Origin: JBAYHA01 sp041666425
GTDB taxonomy: Bacteria; Patescibacteriota; Patescibacteriia; UBA11705; JABHMO01
Reading direction: 5' to 3'
DNA length: 6,846 nt
NCBI GenBank assembly: GCA_041666425.1
Contig: JBAYHA010000045.1
Coordinates: 1-6,846, forward strand
This document shows, one piece after another, positions 1 through 5,216 of this stretch. The translations under genes were made by a program, and so were the position numbers. Positions within the stretch are counted from its first letter, which is position 1, and every line of letters begins with the position of its first letter. Below the pieces are notes generated by a model. It worked only from the letters and a program-made list of their open reading frames with translations. It was not told the DNA's origin and did not search any database.

Positions 1-2
1 AG

Positions 3-1076
3 TTTTCAAAAAAAATACTGCTTAGCTTCATTATTGTTGTCGCTTTTTTAACCGGTACAATTTTTTGGTCAAATCATCACAAAAAAAACTTGGTGTTAGA
101 AACCGCGTACCGAGAACAAATTCAAAAAGCCAAAGATTTGATTAACCGTTCGCAAGTTAGTTTAATTACACGCAATGAGGCTGACAGTCTGAAATTTATC
201 AGCGAAGCAATGAGTATTATCGAACAATTACCAAAAGAATCAAACTCCCAAAAGACTAACTATGATGACCTTACGAAACAAACTCAAACAATCAATGACA
301 AATTACAAAAAATCGAAAAAATCGTTCCCGAGCTTGTAGTAGAAATAAGCAACGGCACAACTCCGGTTGTATTAAAAAATATCGGCTGGCAAAACGGCAA
401 TTTATTGGCAACTGACGAAAGAATAATTTTTGAAGTCAACCCTGACAAAAAAACATCCTCAACAAAACCGACACAGACTCCGGCGAATATCAACAAAATA
501 ATTTTCGATGACAAAAATTTACTCTTTGCTTTGGACAATCAAACTTTGGCAAAAATTGACAATTCAGGATTAGCAACAGCAAAAATCAACTGGCAAGGAT
601 TTTCCGGAATGTCAATCAATATTTATAACGGCAATATTTATGCCGTTGATGAAGCCACCAAACAAATTTACAAATACGCTGGTATTGACGGAACCTCTTT
701 TGGCACAAAAACCAATTGGCTAAAAGAACTCGGTTCTGCTGATTTGACAGGAGCTATTTCCTTGGCTTTTGATGGCAATATGTTCGTTGGTACAAATTCG
801 GGCAATATTTACAAATTCTTTACCGGCAAGAATCAACCATTTACCAATAATTCCGCTTTAACAAAAAACTTACAAAAAATTCACACATTGACCGAGTTGG
901 ACAATCTTTATGTCTTAACCAAAGACAGCAAAAAAATCATTATTTTATCAAAAGAAGGCCAATTAATCGCCCAATATGAATTTGACTCCCTATCCGGAAA
1001 CATCATTGACTTTACGGTAAACAAAGATGCTCTTTATGTAATCACGGAAAACAAAATTTACAAAGCAAAAAAATAA
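3..1076 (+). CDS. Membrane-anchored protein with beta-propeller-like C-terminal repeats, 5' end outside the window
   Basis: The reading frame is open to the left edge, so this is the C-terminal 357 residues of a longer protein. The TTG at 90 is in frame but internal, because codons 3-89 encode a lysine-flanked hydrophobic helix (ILLSFIIVVAFLTGTIFW, visible residues about 5-22) that reads as a transmembrane anchor. A polar, helix-prone stretch follows (about 30-110). From about residue 115 come strand-turn repeats with recurring G/D-N-x-hydrophobic-Y/F-V/A motifs (GNIYAVDE, GNMFVGTN, DNLYVLTK, DALYVITE), as in beta-propeller blades. Basic residues lie before the helix and the large domain after it, so an outside-facing C-terminus is inferred. 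The function is unknown. The unseen N-terminus could hold a cytoplasmic domain; architectures of enzyme or phosphatase domain, membrane helix and propeller exist, but nothing here shows one. The gene converges on rplL and ends at a shared terminator. Confidence 0.75.
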   Translation, partial: FSKKILLSFIIVVAFLTGTIFWSNHHKKNLVLETAYREQIQKAKDLINRSQVSLITRNEADSLKFISEAMSIIEQLPKESNSQKTNYDDLTKQTQTINDKLQKIEKIVPELVVEISNGTTPVVLKNIGWQNGNLLATDERIIFEVNPDKKTSSTKPTQTPANINKIIFDDKNLLFALDNQTLAKIDNSGLATAKINWQGFSGMSINIYNGNIYAVDEATKQIYKYAGIDGTSFGTKTNWLKELGSADLTGAISLAFDGNMFVGTNSGNIYKFFTGKNQPFTNNSALTKNLQKIHTLTELDNLYVLTKDSKKIIILSKEGQLIAQYEFDSLSGNIIDFTVNKDALYVITENKIYKAKK

Positions 1077-1083
1077 ATTTTAA

Positions 1084-1124
1084 GACAAACAAAAAACAAC
1101 CTTTTTGCAAAGGCTGTTTTTTTT
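1084..1124. terminator. Bidirectional intrinsic terminator between the convergent genes
   Basis: The arms 1091-1104 and 1109-1122 pair around a 4-nt loop (1105-1108) with a single non-Watson-Crick position, 1099/1114. That position is A/C on the plus strand and becomes a G-U pair in the minus-strand transcript. The plus strand runs into eight T (1117-1124). The minus strand runs into a TTTTTTGTTTG tract. The hairpin lies 14 bp after the plus-strand stop codon and 10 bp after the rplL stop codon, so it can end both transcripts, more strongly for rplL. Confidence 0.85.
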
Positions 1125-1134
1125 ATAGAAATAA

Positions 1135-1533
1135 TTATTTCAAAGTGACGGTAGCGCCAGCTTCTGATAACTTTTTCTTCATTTCTTCAGCTTCTTCCTT
1201 TTTGACATTTTCCTTAATCACCTTTGGCGCTGCATCTACCAAGTCCTTGGCTTCTTTTAAACCAAGACCGGTGATTTCTTTTACAGCTTTGATAACATTG
1301 ATCTTATTTTCACCAGATGAAGTCAATTCAACGTTAAATTCAGTTTTTTCTTCTGCGGCAGCAGCTGCAGGAGCAGCGGCCATAGCCATCATAGGAGCAG
1401 AGGCAGAAACGCCAAATTTTTCTTCAAGAATCTTTACTAATTCTGCCAAATCAAGGACTGACATTTTTTCGATTTCAGAAACCAATGATTTGAATTTTTC
1501 TGGGACAATGACTTCTGTTTTTTCTTCTGACAT
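1135..1533 (-). CDS. rplL: Large ribosomal subunit protein bL12 (L7/L12)
   Basis: This 132-residue protein is the ribosomal stalk component that, as dimers bound to L10, recruits translation GTPases. The order of parts is canonical. An N-terminal dimerisation helix region (about 10-43, with MSVLDLAELVKILEEKFGVS) comes first, then an Ala/Met/Pro hinge (about 44-62). The C-terminal domain (about 63-132) contains EKTEFNVEL, KINVIKAVKEITGLGLKEAK and the final EAGATVTLK. The start is taken at ATG 1531-1533 (MSEEKTEV). The frame stays open 13 codons further upstream, but those codons are a translated 9-bp tandem repeat (KLYKLYKLN) with no family counterpart. The usual neighbour rplJ lies 200 bp upstream, an unusually long and structured spacer. 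rpoB does not follow; a terminator does. No Shine-Dalgarno sequence is visible. Confidence 0.97.
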   Translation of the reverse strand: MSEEKTEVIVPEKFKSLVSEIEKMSVLDLAELVKILEEKFGVSASAPMMAMAAAPAAAAAEEKTEFNVELTSSGENKINVIKAVKEITGLGLKEAKDLVDAAPKVIKENVKKEEAEEMKKKLSEAGATVTLK

Positions 1534-1541
1534 AAAATTGA

Positions 1542-1568
1542 GTTTATAAAGTTTGTAAAGTTTATAAA
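1542..1568. repeat. Three-copy 9-bp tandem repeat just upstream of the rplL start
   Basis: The plus strand reads GTTTATAAA, GTTTGTAAA, GTTTATAAA in direct succession. The array ends 8 bp from the rplL ATG, so in rplL mRNA it is an unstructured A/U-rich stretch directly before the initiation site. The unit length is a multiple of three, so the rplL frame stays open through it, which creates a spurious N-terminal extension. A role as an unstructured ribosome-entry region is inference. Confidence 0.8.
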
Positions 1569-1573
1569 GCATG

Positions 1574-1604
1574 CCACCAGTAGCTCTATAAGAGCGAAGG
1601 GTGG
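1574..1604. repeat. GC-containing stem-loop in the rplJ-rplL spacer
   Basis: CCACC (1574-1578) pairs with GGTGG (1600-1604), and inside it GCTC (1583-1586) pairs with GAGC (1592-1595). The two helices are separated by a 4-nt by 4-nt internal loop, with a 5-nt apical loop. No U-tract follows on either strand, so it is not an intrinsic terminator. It is part of the rplJ-rplL transcript, where it could affect processing, stability or pausing. Its function is unknown. Confidence 0.55.
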
Positions 1605-1619
1605 TTCATAAAGTAATGA

Positions 1620-1680
1620 GTGGTGAGCTGTTTGTCATTTCGAGCGAACAGGAGTGAGCCGAGAAATCTTTTCTCACCAC
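1620..1680. repeat. 61-bp imperfect palindromic element, copy 1 (rplJ-rplL spacer)
   Basis: The outer arms GTGGTGAG (1620-1627) and CTCACCAC (1673-1680) are a perfect 8-bp inverted repeat. An inner pair is ATTTC (1637-1641) and GAAAT (1663-1667). The core begins GTCATTTCGAGCGAA (from 1634) and ends CGAGAAATCT (to 1669). It resembles the GTCA(Y)3...CGAA...CGA(R)3TCT type of short interspersed intergenic palindrome seen in many bacterial genomes. A second element of the same length and core pattern lies on the other side of rplJ (2273-2333). Mobility or function is not shown by the sequence. Confidence 0.6.
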
Positions 1681-1697
1681 GAACATCATTATTCTAC

Positions 1698-1722
1698 AAT
1701 TATAAATTTACAATTTATAATT
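1698..1722. repeat. AT-only palindrome 11 bp after the rplJ stop codon
   Basis: The arms AATTATAAATT (1698-1708) and AATTTATAATT (1712-1722) are perfectly complementary over 11 bp with a 3-nt spacer. The stem contains no G or C and no U-tract follows in the minus direction, so termination here is doubtful. This suits the need for read-through from rplJ into rplL. In such AT-rich spacer DNA, part of the symmetry may be chance. Confidence 0.5.
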
Positions 1723-1733
1723 TTAAATTAAAG

Positions 1734-2255
1734 TTACTTATTATTTTTAATTGCACCTAACACCGTAACGAGACCTCGCAAATTACCGGCGAGAACATTA
1801 ACAAAGCCGGCAACAGGAGCATTTAACGAACCGACCAACTTGGCCAGTAATTCTTGCTTGGAAGGTAAATCAGCAATTTTTTGCACTTCGACTAAGGACA
1901 AAACAGCACCATTCATGAAACCGCCACGAAGAGCGACTTTTTCATTGGTTTTTGCAAAATCCTTAATCACTTTGGCTGGTGCGACTTCATCCTTATCGGA
2001 AACCGCTACGGCCAAACTGCCTGACATGGCGGAAATATCCGCTCCGGTCAAACCGCTTTTGTTCAAAGCCATTTGCAAAATAGTTTTCTTAACAGCCATC
2101 ATTTCTACGCCTTCGGCTTTAGCCTTCTTGCGCAAATCTTGACTGGCGCTAACTGTCAAACCATCTTGACTAGCAAAAACAATTGATTTAGCCTGCCCAA
2201 ATCTAGTAACCAACGTGGAAAGAAGTTCTTCTTTCTGCAGTTTTGATTTTGGCAT
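1734..2255 (-). CDS. rplJ: Large ribosomal subunit protein uL10
   Basis: At 173 residues, L10 anchors the L7/L12 dimers to the 23S rRNA at the base of the stalk. Family signatures run through the protein: MPKSKLQKEE at the start, MMAVKKTILQMAL (about 52-64), the GSLAVAV strand (79-85), VALRGGFMNG (107-116), the highly conserved LPSKQELLAKLVGSLNAPV (130-148) and GFVNVLAGNLRGLVTVL (150-166). The C-terminal helix that holds L7/L12 is intact, and the length is typical. The ATG at 2253-2255 is the only sensible start, although only an A/U-rich sequence precedes it. A strong promoter, an L10-leader RNA and an attenuator lie upstream, so feedback by L10(L12)4 on its own transcription is expected. 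rplK and rplA, often next to rplJ, are absent; a glycosyltransferase gene precedes it. Confidence 0.97.
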   Translation of the reverse strand: MPKSKLQKEELLSTLVTRFGQAKSIVFASQDGLTVSASQDLRKKAKAEGVEMMAVKKTILQMALNKSGLTGADISAMSGSLAVAVSDKDEVAPAKVIKDFAKTNEKVALRGGFMNGAVLSLVEVQKIADLPSKQELLAKLVGSLNAPVAGFVNVLAGNLRGLVTVLGAIKNNK

Positions 2256-2272
2256 AGTAAATTCTTAATTTT

Positions 2273-2333
2273 TCTGTTTTGTCACCCTGAACGAAGCGCT
2301 AATGGCGCGCAGTCGAATGGGTCTCAAAACAGA
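2273..2333. repeat. 61-bp imperfect palindromic element, copy 2 (rplJ 5' leader)
   Basis: The outer arms TCTGTTTTG (2273-2281) and CAAAACAGA (2325-2333) are a perfect 9-bp inverted repeat. Further inside, ACCC pairs with GGGT (2284-2287/2319-2322), CGA with TCG (2292-2294/2313-2315) and GCGC with GCGC (2296-2299/2307-2310), leaving a 7-nt loop. That is 20 paired positions in one long interrupted hairpin. The core (GTCACCCTGAACGAA...TCGAATGGGTCT) belongs to the widespread GTCACCCTGA...CGAAGGGTCT type of intergenic palindrome. It sits in the untranslated leader between the attenuator and the rplJ start, ending 17 bp before the ATG, so it would fold in the mRNA close to the initiation site. Confidence 0.7.
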
Positions 2334-2344
2334 GTTTACTTTAT

Positions 2345-2370
2345 AAAAAAAATCCGCGTTTTCCGCAGAT
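2345..2370 (-). terminator. Attenuator: intrinsic terminator in the rplJ leader
   Basis: In the minus-strand transcript AUCUGCG (2364-2370) pairs with CGCGGAU (2352-2358) through seven base pairs, one of them G-U, around a GAAAA loop. A run of seven U (2345-2351) follows at once. This is a textbook intrinsic terminator, yet it lies inside the leader, 90 bp before the rplJ start codon and after the L10-binding RNA. It can therefore only act as a regulated attenuator. Its 5' arm and loop are also the partner of the first 12 nt of the transcript (see the leader entry). Confidence 0.88.
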
Positions 2371-2436
2371 AAAAGATAGCCACAAAAGGCTTGTCCTCGG
2401 CAGGATTTATGTTTGTACCTGCTGTCTACGGATAAC
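2371..2436 (-). promoter_or_regulatory. L10-leader RNA (binding site for L10(L12)4) upstream of rplJ
   Basis: The minus-strand RNA starts GUUAUCCGUAGACAGCAGG and continues, after a variable loop, with AUCCUGCCGAGGACA. This is the conserved core of the Rfam L10-leader family (CCGUAGACAGCAGG...CCUGCCGAGG), which imitates the L10 site in 23S rRNA and contains a kink-turn. GCAGG (2418-2422) pairs with CCUGC (2400-2404), and AGCC (2388-2391) pairs with GGCU (2378-2381). Its first 12 nt (2425-2436) can instead pair with 2358-2369 at 11 of 12 positions (one A-A mismatch, one U-G pair), which would break the terminator. As known from Bacillus subtilis, protein bound to the leader should favour termination, and free leader should allow read-through. 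The predicted transcription start (G2436) coincides with the first leader base. Confidence 0.9.
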
Positions 2437-2442
2437 AAAATA

Positions 2443-2471
2443 AGTATAGCGAAAATATCAAAAAATGTCAA
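2443..2471 (-). promoter_or_regulatory. Sigma-70 promoter of the rplJ-rplL unit
   Basis: On the minus strand a perfect -35 box TTGACA (2466-2471) is followed after exactly 17 bp by TATACT (2443-2448), five of six positions of the -10 consensus. The expected start point, seven bases on, is G2436, the first base of the L10-leader RNA. The promoter lies 38 bp beyond the stop codon of the preceding glycosyltransferase gene. A near-consensus core promoter fits the high output needed for stalk proteins. It would also be needed if the RNA polymerase cannot use UP elements, since the alpha subunit encoded in this window has no C-terminal domain. Confidence 0.92.
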
Positions 2472-2485
2472 GATTGTTTAAATTT

Positions 2486-2511
2486 AAGGTTTTTATGTTA
2501 AAAAATACCTT
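2486..2511 (-). terminator. Weak hairpin at the end of the glycosyltransferase gene
   Basis: AAGGU then (A)UUUU at the 5' side pairs with AAAAACCUU at the 3' side, with one bulged A and a short loop; the hairpin begins at the glycosyltransferase stop codon. The stem has only two G-C pairs and no clean U-tract follows, so termination would be inefficient at best. Some transcription from the flippase promoter may therefore reach rplJ and meet the attenuator. Confidence 0.35.
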
Positions 2512-3652
2512 ATTTTAACAACTTCCTAGCCTGTTTTTCCCAAGTAAAATCCCGCAAAACTCTCTTTTTACCAAATTCCCCCATTTTTTGTGCTAATTCA
2601 GGATTTTCCAAAAGTTGAATCACTTTCCCAGCCAAGTCAAGTTCGTCTTGCGGATCAACCACAAAGCCGTTCAAAGTATCCAGAACCGCCTCGGGAGCGC
2701 CACCGCTATTTCCGGCAATTGCCGGTTTGCCAAACAAATTGGCTTCAAGATAAACAATTCCAAAACCTTCTACATCCCCATCTTTTCTTTCTCGACAAGG
2801 CATAACAAAGATTTCTGAATTGGCAAAAAATAATGGTAAATTTTCTTTTTTTTCTTTATCAAAAATAAAAATAGAATTTTGTAAATCTTTTTGTTTAATC
2901 AACTCACGCAAACGACTCTCATCCTGCCCGTCACCATAAATTGCATAAATTGCCTTTGGGAATTTTTGCAAAACAAGTGGCATGGCTTTGATCATCAAAT
3001 CAAAACCTTTTCTTTCCACCAATCGGCCGACACTCAAAATTAGCTGTTTATTTTCAAAACTACGTTCTTTTAAAAACTCGTCATTTCGTTCTTTTGAAAT
3101 TTCTGTAGGAAAATAATTTGGACAAGGATAAACCGTAATAATTTTATTTTTTAATGACTTGTCGAAAGAAACTATTTTGCGAGCAGTAAATTGACTATTA
3201 GCAATAATCTTTTCCGCATTTTTTAAAATTATCCGAGCCAAAAATGATTTTCTTTTTGATTTCTGTGCAAAAGCCAAATCAAGACCATGAATGGAAATTG
3301 AATATTTTATATTTAAAAAAAACTTCAAAATTAAGGCGACCGTGCCGACTGGTAAAATTTGCGTAACGAATAAATGCTGAATCTTTTTCTTTTTTATAAC
3401 TTTCCAAGATTCAGTTAAAATCGGCCACCATTTTGGCCAACTTTTTTTGTCCATTTTTTTTCTAAATATTATGTAATTCTGTGTAATATCAAATTTATCA
3501 CTCACTGAAATTTCCGGTGCCAAGACAAAATAATTATCTTCACCAATAACTTTGGCCAACTCAAAAGAAAGGTTGGCCCAATAATTGGCCACACCCCCAA
3601 AATCAGGTGGAAAATCAGTTGTTATAAGTAAATTTTTTTGATGATTATTCAT
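2510..3652 (-). CDS. GT4-family glycosyltransferase (GT-B fold)
   Basis: This 380-residue protein transfers a sugar from a nucleotide-sugar donor, presumably at the cytoplasmic face of the membrane, to a glycan or lipid acceptor. The N-terminal Rossmann domain starts LLITTDFPPDFGGVANY (8-24), with the glycine-rich loop typical of GT4. IHGLD (121-125) and ANSQFTAR (151-158) are further family landmarks. The second domain carries LSVGRLVERKGFD (206-218; R210 and K215 are the donor-phosphate contacts in relatives), YGDG (239-242) and the EX7E motif EGFGIVYLE (E295 and E303), followed by SGGAPEAV. The MPCRERKDGDVEGFG stretch resembles the PimB-like mannosyltransferase branch, but donor and acceptor cannot be read from sequence. 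The ATG lies within the last codons of the flippase gene (8-bp overlap), so the two are probably translationally coupled. No membrane segment is evident. Confidence 0.93.
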   Translation of the reverse strand: MNNHQKNLLITTDFPPDFGGVANYWANLSFELAKVIGEDNYFVLAPEISVSDKFDITQNYIIFRKKMDKKSWPKWWPILTESWKVIKKKKIQHLFVTQILPVGTVALILKFFLNIKYSISIHGLDLAFAQKSKRKSFLARIILKNAEKIIANSQFTARKIVSFDKSLKNKIITVYPCPNYFPTEISKERNDEFLKERSFENKQLILSVGRLVERKGFDLMIKAMPLVLQKFPKAIYAIYGDGQDESRLRELIKQKDLQNSIFIFDKEKKENLPLFFANSEIFVMPCRERKDGDVEGFGIVYLEANLFGKPAIAGNSGGAPEAVLDTLNGFVVDPQDELDLAGKVIQLLENPELAQKMGEFGKKRVLRDFTWEKQARKLLK

Positions 3653-5111
3653 GTGCTGTTGTACTTACCTCTTTAAATTTCTTTTTGAAAATCGAATTTT
3701 TGAAATCAACAAACTCCTCCCTTTTTACTGCGCGAATCAAGAAAATTAAAACAATATAGACAACCGCTCCGATCAAAATTTGCAAAAATAAATTTTGATT
3801 TTTGAAAAATAATAAAACACCAACCATTGCCGCTGAAGCAATTAAAGACTTAAATATTGGCGAAACAAATTTTAATACTGAAAAATCACATATTCTCTTG
3901 GCAACAATTAAACTAATTAACATCAGCAACGAATGACTGCAAAGAAAAACAATTGACGAACCGATAAAACTTAATTTTGGAATTAATATCAGATTCAAAA
4001 CAACATTTAAAATCATCACCCCAAAAACAATTTTTGTATTGGTAAATTGACGATCAGTAGCGTTAAGCAACGCACCCAAAATAAAATTTATAAAAACGAA
4101 ATACAGTCCCAACATCAGAATTTGCAAGGGCAAAATTGATGCCTCATATTTGGCGCCGTAGAACATCTTGATAATTGTCGGCGCCACAAAAGCTACTCCA
4201 AATGACACCGGCATAGCGATTAAAGCTGTAAATTTAGACACTTTTTCGAACGTATATTTTAGCTGTTCCCGATTATTGGCAAAATGAAAACTGAACGCCG
4301 GAAAGACGGCCGCCGAAAGTGAAGCCGGAATAAATTGCAAAGCAAAAGGAATTTTCATGGCAACATTATAATAAGCAACGGCGCTATCGCCGGACATTTT
4401 GCTGAGAAAAATAGAATCAATGTAGCCGTATACTCGGCTAAAAAGTGCAATCAACGCAAACGGCAAGGCGATTTTAAAAAGATCGATAAATATTTTCTTA
4501 TCAAAAATAAACTTCATTTTTAAATCCAATTTTTTCATTATACAAAATAAAGAAAAACAAACACTAAAAAAACTGGCCGCCAAAAATGGCGCCATTAAAA
4601 AAGCCAATGGTAATTTTGAAAATAACACTATGGTGCCAACAACTAAAACAATAATTTGATTGAAAACAATATTCCATGATTCATACTTTAGATTTCTGGC
4701 TCCGCGAAAAAACGACCAAAAAGTATTGCTTAATTGATCAAAAACCATGGGTATTCCGGCTAAATAAACCAAACTTTTTGTTAAAACAGGATAATTTAAC
4801 AAATTTACGGCCACCACAACGACCAAATAAGTTAAAACACTTATTAAAACTTTAAACGTCAAAATTGTGCTAAAAAATTTTTGATTATTATCTGAATTTT
4901 TGGCCGATTCTCTAATAATTGCTGAGTTAAACCCAAAATCAATAAACACCGCAAAAAGCGTGGCAAATGAAATGGCAAAAGTGTATTTCCCAAGATCTTC
5001 AACACCAATAAATCTGGCAACAAGCACAAAATAAACAAACGACAACAGTTTTTGCCAAATATATGAAGCGGTGAGAAATGCAGTATTACGACTGACTGAT
5101 TCTTCTTTCAT
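3645..5111 (-). CDS. Wzx-type polysaccharide/lipid-linked oligosaccharide flippase (MOP superfamily)
   Basis: At 488 residues with about 12-14 hydrophobic helices spread over the whole length, this is an integral inner-membrane protein of the size normal for Wzx/O-antigen transporter relatives. The N-terminal signature is typical: an amphipathic start, YIWQKLLSFVYFVLVARFIG (17-36), then DLGKYTFAISFATLFAVFIDFGFNSAIIRESA (39-70, cited as parts of one conserved block). FWSFFRGARNLKYES (131-145) and the second-half repeat starting at about 210 (FKIALPFALIALFSRVYGYID) also fit. Members flip lipid-linked sugars to the outer face using ion gradients. Substrate is unknown. It is the first gene of a two-gene unit with the GT4 glycosyltransferase, with its own promoter directly after the rpsI terminator, so it is probably a surface-glycan cassette. 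The ATG at 5109-5111 follows a predicted leader of only about 11 nt without a Shine-Dalgarno sequence. Confidence 0.92.
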   Translation of the reverse strand: MKEESVSRNTAFLTASYIWQKLLSFVYFVLVARFIGVEDLGKYTFAISFATLFAVFIDFGFNSAIIRESAKNSDNNQKFFSTILTFKVLISVLTYLVVVVAVNLLNYPVLTKSLVYLAGIPMVFDQLSNTFWSFFRGARNLKYESWNIVFNQIIVLVVGTIVLFSKLPLAFLMAPFLAASFFSVCFSLFCIMKKLDLKMKFIFDKKIFIDLFKIALPFALIALFSRVYGYIDSIFLSKMSGDSAVAYYNVAMKIPFALQFIPASLSAAVFPAFSFHFANNREQLKYTFEKVSKFTALIAMPVSFGVAFVAPTIIKMFYGAKYEASILPLQILMLGLYFVFINFILGALLNATDRQFTNTKIVFGVMILNVVLNLILIPKLSFIGSSIVFLCSHSLLMLISLIVAKRICDFSVLKFVSPIFKSLIASAAMVGVLLFFKNQNLFLQILIGAVVYIVLIFLIRAVKREEFVDFKNSIFKKKFKEVSTTAHE

Positions 5112-5129
5112 AATAATTATTATAGCTAA

Positions 5130-5158
5130 ATAATACCAAAATTCCCACTATTTATCAA
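5130..5158 (-). promoter_or_regulatory. Extended -10 promoter for the flippase-glycosyltransferase unit
   Basis: The minus strand shows TTGATA (5153-5158, five of six of the -35 consensus), a 17-bp spacer and TATTAT (5130-5135), with TG one base ahead (TGGTATTAT, 5130-5138) forming an extended -10. The expected start is near 5123, only about 11 nt from the flippase ATG. A second TATAAT (5119-5124) lies closer still, 7 nt from the ATG, and would give a leaderless transcript, but its -35 region (TGGGAA) is poor. The -35 box sits in the U-tract of the rpsI terminator. Confidence 0.75.
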
Positions 5159-5189
5159 ACACAAAAGCTCCTTTTGAGAGGAGCTTTTG
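5154..5189 (-). terminator. Intrinsic terminator after rpsI
   Basis: CAAAAGCTCC (minus, 5180-5189) and GGAGCTTTTG (5162-5171) form a perfect 10-bp stem with an 8-nt loop, followed by TGTGTTTG. The stem itself ends in an A/U block, so the U-rich run is effectively CUUUUGUGUUUG. It starts 27 bp after the rpsI stop codon and closes the rpoA-rplQ-rplM-rpsI operon. Confidence 0.8.
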
Positions 5190-5216
5190 CAAAATATGTA
5201 AAAAATTGACGGTAAA

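Noticed and set aside
90..92. TTG at 90 as the start of the first gene
   Set aside because: The frame is open upstream to the window edge and encodes a transmembrane helix, so the true start lies outside the window.
1145..1549. Plus-strand frame of 134 codons opposite rplL
   Set aside because: It is an Ala/Ser-rich antisense shadow of the rplL hinge and C-terminal domain with no start signals.
1534..1572. An N-terminal extension of L7/L12 starting at 1572 (MLYKLYKLYKLNF before MSEEKTEV)
   Set aside because: It is a translated 9-bp tandem repeat with no counterpart in the family; the ATG at 1531-1533 starts a normal-length protein.
1573..1606. tRNA or small RNA gene in the rplJ-rplL spacer
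   Set aside because: The stem-loop has no cloverleaf, no TTCGA-type T-loop in the right place and no own promoter or terminator.
1699..1726. Possible internal promoter for rplL on the minus strand (TTAAAA at 1721-1726, 16 bp, TATAAT at 1699-1704)
   Set aside because: The -10 is perfect, but it lies inside an AT-only palindrome and the -35 is poor; such matches are expected by chance in this composition.
2265..2471. A 68-codon minus-strand frame across the rplJ leader
   Set aside because: It begins upstream of the predicted transcription start and runs through the L10-leader RNA, terminator and palindrome; it has no protein-like character.
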